Shown: one piece after another, positions 7,828 to 14,783 of the stretch | Numbering within the stretch: position 1 is the first letter of the stretch | Layout of the letters: each line of letters opens with the position of its first letter | Position numbers and translations under genes: made by a program | Assembly (NCBI GenBank): GCA_900541195.1 | Contig: UQIY01000038.1 | Coordinates: 1-21,521 of the forward strand | Direction of reading: 5' to 3' | DNA from: an uncultured Collinsella sp. | GTDB taxonomy: Bacteria > Actinomycetota > Coriobacteriia > Coriobacteriales > Coriobacteriaceae | Length of the DNA: 21,521 nucleotides | The notes under the pieces: model-generated | Seen by the model: only the letters and a program-made list of their open reading frames with translations | The model's database searches: none | Told to the model about the DNA's origin: nothing

Positions 7828-8166
7828 ATGGATGTTGAGATCCATCCCAACGCCAAAAAACACTTGACGGAAGGGCCGATGATGAGCAAGGCGTATACGG
7901 CTGCCAATGGTCAGGTTGTAACGGATGAAATGATTGACGCGTGGTGCGAGCCGTACGAGCATGGCGGGTTTCCGGACGGCGAGCATACCGTTGGGGGGAT
8001 CGTGCACGGGCGGCCTCCACTCTCAAGCGAAGGGACGGCAACGCTATCGGTCAAGATTCCCCTAGGGATGAAGGAGGCGATTCGTCGTCGGGCGGCGGCT
8101 GAAGGAATGACGCCAAGTGAGTTTGCCCGTGCAGCCTTGAGCGAAAAACTTCTTGCGGTGGGTTGA
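7828..8166 (+). CDS. Ribbon-helix-helix protein, likely orphan antitoxin
   Basis: ATG 7828 with GGAGGAG at 7814-7820 gives 112 residues. Residues 72-107 (LSVKIPLGMKEAIRRRAAAE then GMTPSEFARAALSEKL) form a ribbon-helix-helix DNA-binding domain of CopG/antitoxin type: strand, helix, turn, helix. Residues 29-65 (VVTDEMIDAWCEPYEHGGFP, GIVHGRPPL) match the N-terminal part seen in actinobacterial RHH antitoxins. A second start at ATG 7879 or 7882, preceded by GGAAGGG, would drop the first 17-18 residues. That segment (VEIHPNAKKHLTEG) looks like the N-terminus of a small toxin partner. No complete toxin gene lies on either side. It follows the pilus operon at 59 bases and precedes tRNA-Phe. Confidence 0.7.
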   Translation: MDVEIHPNAKKHLTEGPMMSKAYTAANGQVVTDEMIDAWCEPYEHGGFPDGEHTVGGIVHGRPPLSSEGTATLSVKIPLGMKEAIRRRAAAEGMTPSEFARAALSEKLLAVG

Positions 8167-8217
8167 TGTCTCTAACGTGCTGTTCTATAGGGTCGGCCTT
8201 GTGGCTGGCGCCGTGCT

Positions 8218-8269
8218 CAAAAACTTTTTTCAAATTCTCGGTTGACCGGAGCGCGTCCTTGGTTATACT
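8218..8269 (+). promoter_or_regulatory. tRNA-Phe promoter with upstream A/T element
   Basis: The -35 box is TTGACC (8242-8247) and the -10 box TATACT (8264-8269), with a 16-base spacer. Transcription would begin near 8276, about 26 bases before the tRNA. Upstream lies an A-tract/T-tract (CAAAAACTTTTTTCAAATT), which looks like an UP element and recurs before tRNA-Arg at 19764-19780. Confidence 0.75.
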
Positions 8270-8301
8270 AATCAAGCCTTGAAACAAGGCACACCTCAAA
8301 T

Positions 8302-8374
<73 letters not shown>

Positions 8375-8387
8375 CCTTGAATTGACT

Positions 8388-8417
8388 AGGACCTCTGCAA
8401 AGGGGTCCTTTTCTTTT
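8388..8417 (+). terminator. Terminator of tRNA-Phe
   Basis: Stem AGGACCTC / GGGGTCCT (8 pairs, one G-T), loop TGCAAA, then TTTTCTTTT. It starts 13 bases after the tRNA. It belongs to the segment copied downstream at 8574-8603. Confidence 0.85.
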
Positions 8418-8573
8418 ATGTGGACCATGCATGGAATCGAACCCCGTGAGGGCGCGGAGCTGAGGAAACGCGCAAGCGTTTTCCAGCGTAGCTCGCAAGG
8501 CGCGCAAGCGCCGCGGCGGTCCGTCCACGCAGCGCGCGGACGCGATTCCCTTCCCCGCCACCTTGAATTGACT

Positions 8574-8603
8574 AGGGCCTCTGCAAAGGGGTCCTTTTCT
8601 TTT
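8574..8603 (+). terminator. Second copy of the tRNA-Phe terminator
   Basis: This is the duplicated hairpin AGGGCCTC / GGGGTCCT with its T-run. The one base change (A to G) turns an A-T pair into a G-T wobble, so the hairpin should still work and gives two terminators in series behind the tRNA. Confidence 0.75.
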
Positions 8604-8614
8604 ATGTGGACCCG

Positions 8615-8662
8615 CGGAAAGCGCATCCCATTAATGAGCGAAAGAATGGAATGCGCTTTCCG
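8615..8662. repeat. Long imperfect inverted repeat (18-bp stem)
   Basis: The arm starting CGGAAAGCGCATCCCATT (8615-8632) pairs with AATGGAATGCGCTTTCCG (8645-8662), with a single mismatch or wobble in 18 pairs and a 12-base loop. It begins two bases after the tRNA-Phe duplication. There is no T-run, so it is not an ordinary terminator. It could be a protein-binding or repetitive extragenic element. Confidence 0.75.
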
Positions 8663-8749
8663 GCGCCTGCCCTCGGCGTGTATGCGCATCTCGGTACGTC
8701 ATCTTGACCCCGCTCGCCCCAGACATTCCTCCCGCTTTTGCGCCACTTT

Positions 8750-8789
8750 ACAGACCGTTCGGTCGTCTGTCCGCACGCGCGGGTATACT
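8750..8789 (+). promoter_or_regulatory. Candidate promoter and operator of the GH5 gene
   Basis: A -10-like TATACT at 8784-8789 lies about 65 bases before the GH5 start. Directly upstream is a nested palindrome: GACCG-TT-CGGTC at 8753-8764, with outer ACAGAC (8750-8755) and GTCTGT (8765-8770). It covers the place where the -35 box should be (8761-8766), and no good -35 is seen. A GACCGnnCGGTC core is typical of TetR-type operators, so repression of the gene is plausible. Confidence 0.5.
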
Positions 8790-8854
8790 CAAAACGATAC
8801 TTTTCCTATGCAATACGATGCAGGTTTGGCCTGCACGATCCGAAGGGGGCAGTG

Positions 8855-9916
8855 ATGGAGAGGATACTCGGCGTTAATCTCTCTGGCTGGTTTATTCCCG
8901 AGCCTTGGGTGACCCCGTCGCTATACGCGGCGACCGGTGCATCCAACGCGGCCGAGCTGCAGGAGGCCATGGGCACCGCCGCCTATAACGAGCGCATGCG
9001 CCGTCATTACGAGACGTTTGTGAGTGAGGACGATTTTCGCCGCATGGCGCAGATCGGTCTCAATGCCGTGCGTCTGCCGGTGCCCTGGTATGCCTTTGGT
9101 TCGCAGGAGGCCGATGCGTCCTACATCTCGGTTGTCGACTACATCGACCGTGCAATTGAGTGGGCTGCCAAGTACGACATCCGCGTGCTGCTCGATCTGG
9201 AGACGGTGCCCGGTGGCCAGGGCGATTCCAACGATTCGCCCACCACGCCGGAGACTGTTGCCGAGTGGCATTCGTCCACCAACGGCCGTCATGTCGCACT
9301 CGACGTGCTCGAGCGCTTGGCCGATCGCTACGGCGAGGCCGAGAGCCTGCTGGGCATTGAGCTGCTGGACACGCCGCAGATGAGCGTCCGCAAGAGCCTC
9401 TTTACCATGACGGATGGAATTCCGGCCCACTACTTGCGCAATTTCTATCGCGATGCCTACGAGCTCGTCCGTTCGTATATGCCCGAGGATAAGATCGTCG
9501 TCTTCTCGTCTTCGGGGCATCCCAGCGAGTGGAAGCATTTTATGCGCGGTGCCAAGTACAAGAACGTCTACATGGACCTTCACCTGTACCATTACCGCGA
9601 CGAGTATGCGCTCGACATCACGAGCCCCCGCGGGCTGACGACGGCGATTTCGCGTAACAAGCGCGAGCTTAAAGAAGCGATCTCGACAGGGTTCCCCGTG
9701 CTGGTGGGCGAATGGTCGGGCGCGGCGATCTTTGCCAACTCGTCGGTTACGCCCGAGGGCCGCAATGCCTACGAGCGCGTGTTTATCGCCAACCAGCTGG
9801 CTTCGTTTGCGCCGGCTGCCGGTTGGTTCTTCCAAACGTGGAAGACCGAGAAGCGCATTGCAGCATGGGACGCCCGCGCGGCACTCGGTACGCTCGAGCG
9901 CGGCATGATTGAATAG
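8855..9916 (+). CDS. GH5-like exo-beta-1,3-glucanase homologue, acid/base Glu replaced
   Basis: A 353-residue protein starting at ATG 8855 behind GAAGGGGG (8842-8849). It has the GH5_9-type opening (GVNLSGWFIPEPWVTPSLY, 6-24), the barrel strand motif IGLNAVRLPVPWY (67-79), DLHLYHY (241-247, catalytic-site His/Tyr), the nucleophile strand PVLVGEWSGA with Glu286, and the final GWFFQTW. At the fourth strand the family has GIELLNEP; here it is GIELLDTP (168-174), so the Asn-Glu acid/base pair is Asp172-Thr173. No signal peptide is seen, so the protein should be cytoplasmic. It may be catalytically dead, use another acid, or have a changed role such as phospho-sugar or transglycosylation chemistry. 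It is six bases upstream of rsmI but is functionally unrelated to it. Confidence 0.85.
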   Translation: MERILGVNLSGWFIPEPWVTPSLYAATGASNAAELQEAMGTAAYNERMRRHYETFVSEDDFRRMAQIGLNAVRLPVPWYAFGSQEADASYISVVDYIDRAIEWAAKYDIRVLLDLETVPGGQGDSNDSPTTPETVAEWHSSTNGRHVALDVLERLADRYGEAESLLGIELLDTPQMSVRKSLFTMTDGIPAHYLRNFYRDAYELVRSYMPEDKIVVFSSSGHPSEWKHFMRGAKYKNVYMDLHLYHYRDEYALDITSPRGLTTAISRNKRELKEAISTGFPVLVGEWSGAAIFANSSVTPEGRNAYERVFIANQLASFAPAAGWFFQTWKTEKRIAAWDARAALGTLERGMIE

Positions 9917-9922
9917 GTTGAC

Positions 9923-10801
9923 ATGACGCAAAACAGCGCCCATACGGGCAAACTCTATGTGGTCGGCACGCCCATCGGCAACCTGGGCGACCTGTCCCCG
10001 CGCGTTGGCGAGGCCTTTGCCGCCGCCGATGCCATTTGCTGCGAAGACACGCGTGTGACGTCAAAGCTGCTGATGCACCTGGGCATTTCCAAGCCGCTTG
10101 TCCGTTGCGACGAGAATGTGATCGCCAGTCGCGCCGCCGGCCTGGTCGACCGCCTGCTGGCGGGGGAGACCCTCGCCTTTGCCTCGGACGCCGGCATGCC
10201 GAGTGTGTCCGACCCCGGCCAGGTGCTGGTCGAGGCAGCGCGTGAGGCCGATGTGCCCGTAGAAGTTATTCCCGGGCCCTCTGCTTGCGTCACGGCGCTC
10301 GTTTCGTCCGGCATTCCCTGCGAGCATTTTTTCTTCGAGGGCTTTTTGGACCGAAAGCACGGCGACCGCGTGCGCCGTTTGCAGCGCCTTGCCGTAGTAC
10401 CCGGCGCGCTCATCTTCTACGAGTCTCCACATCGCATCGTGGCGACGCTCGAGGCCGTGGCGGAGGTCTTTCCCCAGCGTGAGGTTGCCGTCTGCCGCGA
10501 ACTCACCAAGCTGCACGAGGAGGTCTTGCGCGGGCCCGCTGCCCAGCTCGCCGAGGAGCTGCGTGCTCGCGGCGAGGTAAAGGGCGAGATTGCGCTGGTC
10601 ATCGCGCCGCCGAGCGAGGACGAGGAGGCTGGCATCGTACCGGTTGGCGCCGCGGCAGCGGATCCCGACGAGGCCCTGCGCGAGGATATCCGCGCCGCGC
10701 TCGAGGAGGGGGAGCCCGCCTCTGCGGTGGCCAAGCGCCTGTCTCAGAAGTATTCGCGCCGCAAGCGCGATGTCTATGCCATGGTGCTCGATATGCAATA
10801 G
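9923..10801 (+). CDS. rsmI: 16S rRNA (cytidine-1402-2'-O)-methyltransferase RsmI
   Basis: A 292-residue protein of the tetrapyrrole-methylase-like SAM fold. Key segments are LYVVGTPIGNLGDLSPR (11-27), CCEDTR (39-44), SDAGMPSVSDPG (89-99; SDAGTPxISDPG in most homologues), IPGPSA (116-121) and FYESPHR (165-171), followed by a C-terminal helical tail. RsmI methylates the 2'-O of C1402 in 16S rRNA, acting with RsmH at the decoding centre. It starts six bases after the GH5 stop with no clear Shine-Dalgarno in that gap, so translation may be coupled. The other 16S enzyme in the region, rsmA, lies 1.8 kb downstream. Confidence 0.96.
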   Translation: MTQNSAHTGKLYVVGTPIGNLGDLSPRVGEAFAAADAICCEDTRVTSKLLMHLGISKPLVRCDENVIASRAAGLVDRLLAGETLAFASDAGMPSVSDPGQVLVEAAREADVPVEVIPGPSACVTALVSSGIPCEHFFFEGFLDRKHGDRVRRLQRLAVVPGALIFYESPHRIVATLEAVAEVFPQREVAVCRELTKLHEEVLRGPAAQLAEELRARGEVKGEIALVIAPPSEDEEAGIVPVGAAAADPDEALREDIRAALEEGEPASAVAKRLSQKYSRRKRDVYAMVLDMQ

Positions 10802-10870
10802 ATGGAGGATATCCAGCCCTTGCGCTAGAATCATCCCCTGTATGCAACGTTTTTCTGGAGGACAAACCCC

Positions 10871-12472
10871 ATGGATCAAAGCAAGCCTTCGTTCTTTATC
10901 ACGACGCCCATCTACTACGTCAACGCCGATCCGCACCTGGGCACGGCTTATTCCACCATCATCGCCGACGTTCAGGCTCGCTATCGCCGCTCCGCCGGCT
11001 ACAACGTTAAGTTCCTGACCGGCATGGACGAGCACGGCGAGAAGGTCGCCGAGGCCGCAGCCAAGCATGGCATGACGCCGCAGGAGTGGACCGACAGCCA
11101 GGCTCCGCACTTCAAGGAGCTTTGGAGCAAGCTCGAGATTTCCAACGATGACTTCATTCGCACCACCGAGCCGCGCCAGCATCATGCCGTGCAGTACCTG
11201 TGGGAGCGCATGAAGGAGTCCGGTTACCTGTATAAGGGCAGCTACGACGGCTGGTATTGCGTGCCTGACGAGACCTACTTCACCGATACGCAGGTCCAGA
11301 AGGGCGACGAGGAGTACGGCAGCGTCGGCCAGCACCTGTGCCCCGACTGCCACCGTCCACTTGAGCGCGTGCAGGAGGAGTCCTACTTCTTTAAGCTTTC
11401 CGCCTTCCAGGACAAGCTGCTCAAGCTTTACGACGAGCACCCCGACTTTGTCGAGCCTGCGTTCCGCATGAACGAGGTGCGCAGCTTTGTCGAGGGCGGT
11501 CTTAACGACCTTTCCGTGAGCCGCACGAGCTTTGACTGGGGCATTCAGGTCCCGTTTGACGAGGGCCACGTGACCTACGTGTGGTTCGATGCGCTGCTCA
11601 ACTATATGACGGCCGTCGGCTACGGCGTCGACACCGACGAGGCGCGTACCGAGCTGGCCTATCGTTGGCCCGCGCAGTTCCACATCGTGGGTAAGGACAT
11701 CATCCGCTTCCACTGCGTCATTTGGCCCGCCATGCTCATGGCCATCGGTGAGGCCCTGCCCGAGCACGTCTTTGCCCACGGCTTCCTGACCGTGCGCAAT
11801 GCCGAGACCGGCAAGGCCGAAAAGATGTCCAAGAGCCGCGGCAACGCCATCGCTCCGCAGGACGTTATCGACATGCTGGGCGTCGAGGGCTATCGCTATT
11901 ACTTCATGACCGACGTCGTCCCCGGCACCGACGGTGCCATCAGCTTCGATCGCATGGAGCAGGTCTACAACGCCGACCTGGCCAACAGCTGGGGCAACCT
12001 CATTTCGCGTTCGCTCAACATGAGCGGCAAGTACTTTGACGGTTGCGCGCCCGCCAAGCCCGCATCGTTCGATGCGTTCGACAACCCGCTGGCAAAGATC
12101 GCCGATGGTCTGGTCGAGCGCTACATGGCCAAGATGGACGTGCTCGATTACGGTGGAGCTAAGGACGAGGTCATGGAGCTCATCCACGCCGCCAACCACT
12201 ACATCGAGGACTCCGAGCCCTGGGCGCTTGCCAAGGACGAGGCCAAGGCTGACGAGCTGGCGTTTGTGATCTACAACCTGCTCGAGGCCATCCGCATTGC
12301 CGCTCACCTGCTGATGCCGCTCATGCCCCAGACCTCTGCCGAGGCCCTGCGCCGCCTGTCCTGCGAGGACGAGGCCGCGACCGACGACCTCAAGGGCATT
12401 TGCGCTTGGGGCCTGCTTGCAGGTGGTCAGCCCGTCGAGAAGGGCGAGCCGCTGTTCCCGCGTCTGGGCTAA
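10871..12472 (+). CDS. metG: Methionyl-tRNA synthetase
   Basis: A 533-residue class I synthetase. The HIGH-equivalent is PHLGTAYS (21-28) after TTPIYYVNAD, GMDEHG follows at 51-56, and KMSKS is at 318-322. WYCVPDETYF and CPDCHRPLERVQEESYFFKL place it in the B. subtilis-like group, with a single CxxC left of the zinc knuckles. No C-terminal EMAP/tRNA-binding extension is present, consistent with the short length. It charges initiator and elongator tRNA-Met. Strong GGAGG (10857-10861) precedes ATG 10871. TAGAAT at 10826-10831 is a possible -10, without a convincing -35. No T-box leader fits in the short upstream gap. Confidence 0.97.
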   Translation: MDQSKPSFFITTPIYYVNADPHLGTAYSTIIADVQARYRRSAGYNVKFLTGMDEHGEKVAEAAAKHGMTPQEWTDSQAPHFKELWSKLEISNDDFIRTTEPRQHHAVQYLWERMKESGYLYKGSYDGWYCVPDETYFTDTQVQKGDEEYGSVGQHLCPDCHRPLERVQEESYFFKLSAFQDKLLKLYDEHPDFVEPAFRMNEVRSFVEGGLNDLSVSRTSFDWGIQVPFDEGHVTYVWFDALLNYMTAVGYGVDTDEARTELAYRWPAQFHIVGKDIIRFHCVIWPAMLMAIGEALPEHVFAHGFLTVRNAETGKAEKMSKSRGNAIAPQDVIDMLGVEGYRYYFMTDVVPGTDGAISFDRMEQVYNADLANSWGNLISRSLNMSGKYFDGCAPAKPASFDAFDNPLAKIADGLVERYMAKMDVLDYGGAKDEVMELIHAANHYIEDSEPWALAKDEAKADELAFVIYNLLEAIRIAAHLLMPLMPQTSAEALRRLSCEDEAATDDLKGICAWGLLAGGQPVEKGEPLFPRLG

Positions 12473-12511
12473 GACGCCGCGCGCCATATCGGCAATTTAC
12501 TGTTTAGATGT

Positions 12512-12547
12512 AAGGGCATGGCCGCAACGGTCCATGCCCTTTTGTTT
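12512..12547 (+). terminator. Terminator of metG
   Basis: Stem AAGGGCATGG (12512-12521) and CCATGCCCTT (12532-12541), extended inside by CCG-CAA-CGG, followed by TTTTGTTT. It lies 40 bases after metG and separates it from rsmA. Confidence 0.88.
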
Positions 12548-12579
12548 CAAGACGCCGCCACCATGCTAAGGAGGCAACT

Positions 12580-13440
12580 ATGACAACTTCGCCTTTGGCA
12601 AACCCCACGGCAACAAGGGAGCTGCTGGAGGAGTTTGGCCTTGCGACCAAGCATCGCCTGGGCCAGAACTTCCTGATCGACAACCATGTAATTGAGCGCA
12701 TTTGCGAGCTTTCCGAGCTTGCGGGCGATGAGCGCGTGCTCGAGGTTGGTCCGGGCGTTGGTACGCTCACGCTTGCGCTGCTGCAGGAGGCGGCGTGCGT
12801 CACGTCGATCGAGGCCGATCCCGAGCTCGAGCCGGTGCTCGATGCCCACGCCGCCGACTATGCCAACTTCCGCTTTATCATGGGCGACGCGCTCAAGGTG
12901 ACGCTGGAGCAGATTAAGCAGGCCGCCGGTGGTGAACCCACGGTGTTTGTCGCGAATCTGCCCTATAACGTGGCGGCGACGATCATCCTTCAGTTCTTCC
13001 AGACGATGCCCGCGCTCAAGCGCGCCGTCGTCATGGTTCAAAAGGAGGTTGCCGATCGCATTGCCGCAACGCCGGGCAACAAGACCTATGGCGGCTATAC
13101 GGCAAAGCTGGGCCTGTATGCGCAGGTTACGGGTCGCTTTGAGGTGCCGCCGCGTTGCTTTATGCCGGCACCGCACGTGGACTCGGCCGTCGTGCGTATC
13201 GACCGTGTTGACGGCGTGGTGCCCGAAGGACTCGATCGCGAGTTTGTGGCCCGCGTGATTGACGCCGCATTTGCTCAGCGTCGCAAGACCATCCGCAATT
13301 CCATGAGCGCCAACGGCTTTGCCAAGGACGTGCTCGATGCCGCCTTTGAGGCTTGCGGTATCTCACCCACCACGCGCGCCGAGACGCTCGATGTTGCTGA
13401 CTTTGTCCGCCTGGCCCAGGAGCTAATCCATGACGCTTAA
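12580..13440 (+). CDS. rsmA: 16S rRNA dimethyladenosine transferase RsmA (KsgA)
   Basis: A 286-residue protein. Motifs are LGQNFLID (27-34), the SAM-binding loop VLEVGPGVGTLTLALL (53-68), acidic Glu78 after a hydrophobic strand, GDAL (102-105) and the catalytic NLPYNVA (126-132). The C-terminal domain contains FMPAPHVDSAVVRI. RsmA dimethylates A1518 and A1519 in helix 45 of 16S rRNA, a late step in 30S assembly; loss gives kasugamycin resistance. AAGGAGG at 12568-12574 supports ATG 12580. It overlaps tatD by 11 bases, so the two are probably one transcript. Confidence 0.97.
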   Translation: MTTSPLANPTATRELLEEFGLATKHRLGQNFLIDNHVIERICELSELAGDERVLEVGPGVGTLTLALLQEAACVTSIEADPELEPVLDAHAADYANFRFIMGDALKVTLEQIKQAAGGEPTVFVANLPYNVAATIILQFFQTMPALKRAVVMVQKEVADRIAATPGNKTYGGYTAKLGLYAQVTGRFEVPPRCFMPAPHVDSAVVRIDRVDGVVPEGLDREFVARVIDAAFAQRRKTIRNSMSANGFAKDVLDAAFEACGISPTTRAETLDVADFVRLAQELIHDA

Positions 13441-14347
13441 TGCCGAACGCGTGACGTTTACCAAGAAAAAGAAGACGGTTGCCTGCCCCGTGCCCTTGGC
13501 ACCGCTTGCCGACACGCATGCGCATCTGCTTTCGTTTTGGGGCAAAGAAGTGCCCGAAACGCTCGTGCGCGCCAAAGCCGCGGGCGTCGATCTGTTGGTG
13601 ACGATGCTCGACCCCATCGCCGACAAGCGCAGCGTGACGGACTATAGCGACTGGCTCGTGCGCGAAATTCTGCCGATGCGGGATATTCCGCAGATCAAGT
13701 ATCTCGCTGGCGTTCACCCCTATGGCGCGCCGGATTATACCGACGACATTCACGCACAGGTTGTTGCTGCGCTCGATGACCCTTTGTGCGTCGGCATCGG
13801 CGAGATCGGTCTGGACTATCACATGGATTACGACGACGACATCGCGCCGGCGCCCCACAGTGTGCAGATTGATTGCATGGTACGTCAGCTCGAAGTTGCC
13901 GTGCGCCGCAATGTGCCGGTGGAGCTGCACCTGCGGCACGAGGACTCGGATGGGGAGCGCACTTCGCATATGGATGCGTACAACGTGTTGCGCGAGGTGG
14001 GTGTGCCTCAGGCCGGTTGCGTGCTGCACTGCTTTGGCGAGGATCGAGCTACGATGGAGCGCTTTGTGGGTTTGGGCTGCTATATCGCCTATGGCGGCGC
14101 GGCCACCTTTAAGCGCAACGACGACGTGCGCGAGGCATTTGCGGCGACCCCGCTCGATCGCATTTTGTTCGAGACGGATTGTCCCTATATGGCGCCGGAG
14201 CCCATTCGTGGTCTTGAGTGCGAGCCGGCAATGATTTCTATCACGGCAAACACGCTGGTCAACGACCGTGTCGATCGTACCGGCGAGGATGCTGAGGCAA
14301 TCGCGCGAGCAGCTTGGGAAAATGCCTGCAAACTTTTTCAAAAATAG
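13430..14347 (+). CDS. tatD: TatD family metal-dependent hydrolase (DNase-like)
   Basis: A 305-residue protein with the TatD metal ligands in order: ADTHAHL (His30, His32), GEIGLDYH (Glu125), VELHLRHED (His167), CVLHCFGED (His200) and FETDCPYMAPEP (Asp250). TatD enzymes are metal-dependent nucleases of the amidohydrolase fold linked to DNA or RNA turnover; the exact substrate here cannot be told. Residues 1-26 form an N-terminal extension rich in Lys. The length is somewhat above the usual 260. It is translationally coupled to rsmA. Its last codons double as the A/T-rich upstream element of the tRNA-Leu promoter. Confidence 0.93.
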   Translation: MTLNAERVTFTKKKKTVACPVPLAPLADTHAHLLSFWGKEVPETLVRAKAAGVDLLVTMLDPIADKRSVTDYSDWLVREILPMRDIPQIKYLAGVHPYGAPDYTDDIHAQVVAALDDPLCVGIGEIGLDYHMDYDDDIAPAPHSVQIDCMVRQLEVAVRRNVPVELHLRHEDSDGERTSHMDAYNVLREVGVPQAGCVLHCFGEDRATMERFVGLGCYIAYGGAATFKRNDDVREAFAATPLDRILFETDCPYMAPEPIRGLECEPAMISITANTLVNDRVDRTGEDAEAIARAAWENACKLFQK

Positions 14348-14379
14348 TTCTTGCGTTCGCGATGGTGCTCCGTTATTCT
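14329..14379 (+). promoter_or_regulatory. tRNA-Leu promoter
   Basis: TTGCGT (14351-14356) and TATTCT (14374-14379) have a 17-base spacer. An upstream AAACTTTTTCAAAAA tract resembles the element before tRNA-Phe and tRNA-Arg; here it lies inside the last codons of tatD. Confidence 0.65.
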
Positions 14380-14390
14380 AATTCCTGCAC

Positions 14391-14477
14391 GCGGGCGTGG
14401 CGGAATTGGCAGACGCGTACGGTTCAGGTCCGTATGGGGGCAACCCCATGAAGGTTCAAGTCCTTTCGCCCGCACCA
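14391..14477 (+). tRNA. tRNA-Leu (CAG)
   Basis: An 87-base class II tRNA with acceptor GCGGGCG/CGCCCGC. The anticodon stem is TACGG/CCGTA with loop TTCAGGT (anticodon CAG). The long variable arm is TGGGGGCAACCCCA, and the T-arm GAAGG-TTCAAGT-CCTTT. The discriminator is A and CCA is encoded (14475-14477). Its 3' end is duplicated at 14649 onward. Confidence 0.94.
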
Positions 14478-14488
14478 TTAAATGAAAG

Positions 14489-14513
14489 AGCTCCCAGTAA
14501 TGGGGGCTTTTTT
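14489..14513 (+). terminator. Terminator of tRNA-Leu
   Basis: Stem AGCTCCCA / TGGGGGCT (8 pairs, one G-T), loop GTAA, followed by six T. It is copied at 14678-14702. Confidence 0.87.
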
Positions 14514-14677
14514 GTTATGGGCCCATCGCGGGGACTTGAACCTGCGAAGGAGCGAGCGCCAAGAAAACGCGGAGCGTTTTTAGCGAGCTGGCGAGGACGC
14601 CGGCAGGCGGCCGAAGCCGGCGCGGATCCGCGAAGCAGATACGCGGACGTCCTTTCGCCCGCACCACTAAATGAAAG

Positions 14678-14702
14678 AGCTCCCAGTAATGGGGGCTTTT
14701 TT
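14678..14702 (+). terminator. Second copy of the tRNA-Leu terminator
   Basis: An exact copy of the hairpin and T-run at 14489-14513, shifted by 189 bases. It gives a second stop for read-through from the tRNA and its element before the SPFH gene promoter. Confidence 0.8.
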
Positions 14703-14745
14703 GTTATGGGCCTCCTGTTGGTGTCACGTGGCTGCTTCGTGCGGG

Positions 14746-14751
14746 TATACT
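14746..14751 (+). promoter_or_regulatory. Candidate -10 box of the SPFH gene
   Basis: TATACT in the context GCGGGTATACT, the same context as the -10 before the GH5 gene (8781-8789). No good -35 is seen 16-18 bases upstream. The predicted transcript would start about 25 bases before the SPFH gene. Confidence 0.45.
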
Positions 14752-14783
14752 AATGCCAACGTGTGCCTATCAGAGGAGAGACC

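Larger units (their letters stand above)
14460..14712 (+). repeat. tRNA-Leu 3'-end duplication element (period 189)
   Basis: Bases 14460-14523 (last 18 bases of tRNA-Leu plus terminator) recur at 14649-14712, 64 bases with one difference (T14478 against C14667). The 125-base interior holds an exact 12-base inverted T-arm copy (GGACTTGAACCT, 14532-14543). It also holds a hairpin AAAACGC-GGA-GCGTTTT (14564-14580) and a 67-base core (14581-14647) with GCCGGC repeats and ATCCGC-GAA-GCAGAT. About 60 of the 67 core bases match the core of the tRNA-Arg element (19578-19644). The palindrome ATGGGCCCAT (14517-14526) marks the left junction. Confidence 0.9.

Noticed and set aside
10061..12487. Very long open frame (808 codons) on the minus strand across rsmI and metG
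   Set aside because: It is antisense to two certain genes; GC-rich codon bias leaves few stop codons on the opposite strand. Its product is low-complexity and matches no family.
14397..14753. Open frames through the tRNA-Leu element
   Set aside because: They begin in the tRNA and translate repeats and terminators twice; not coding.
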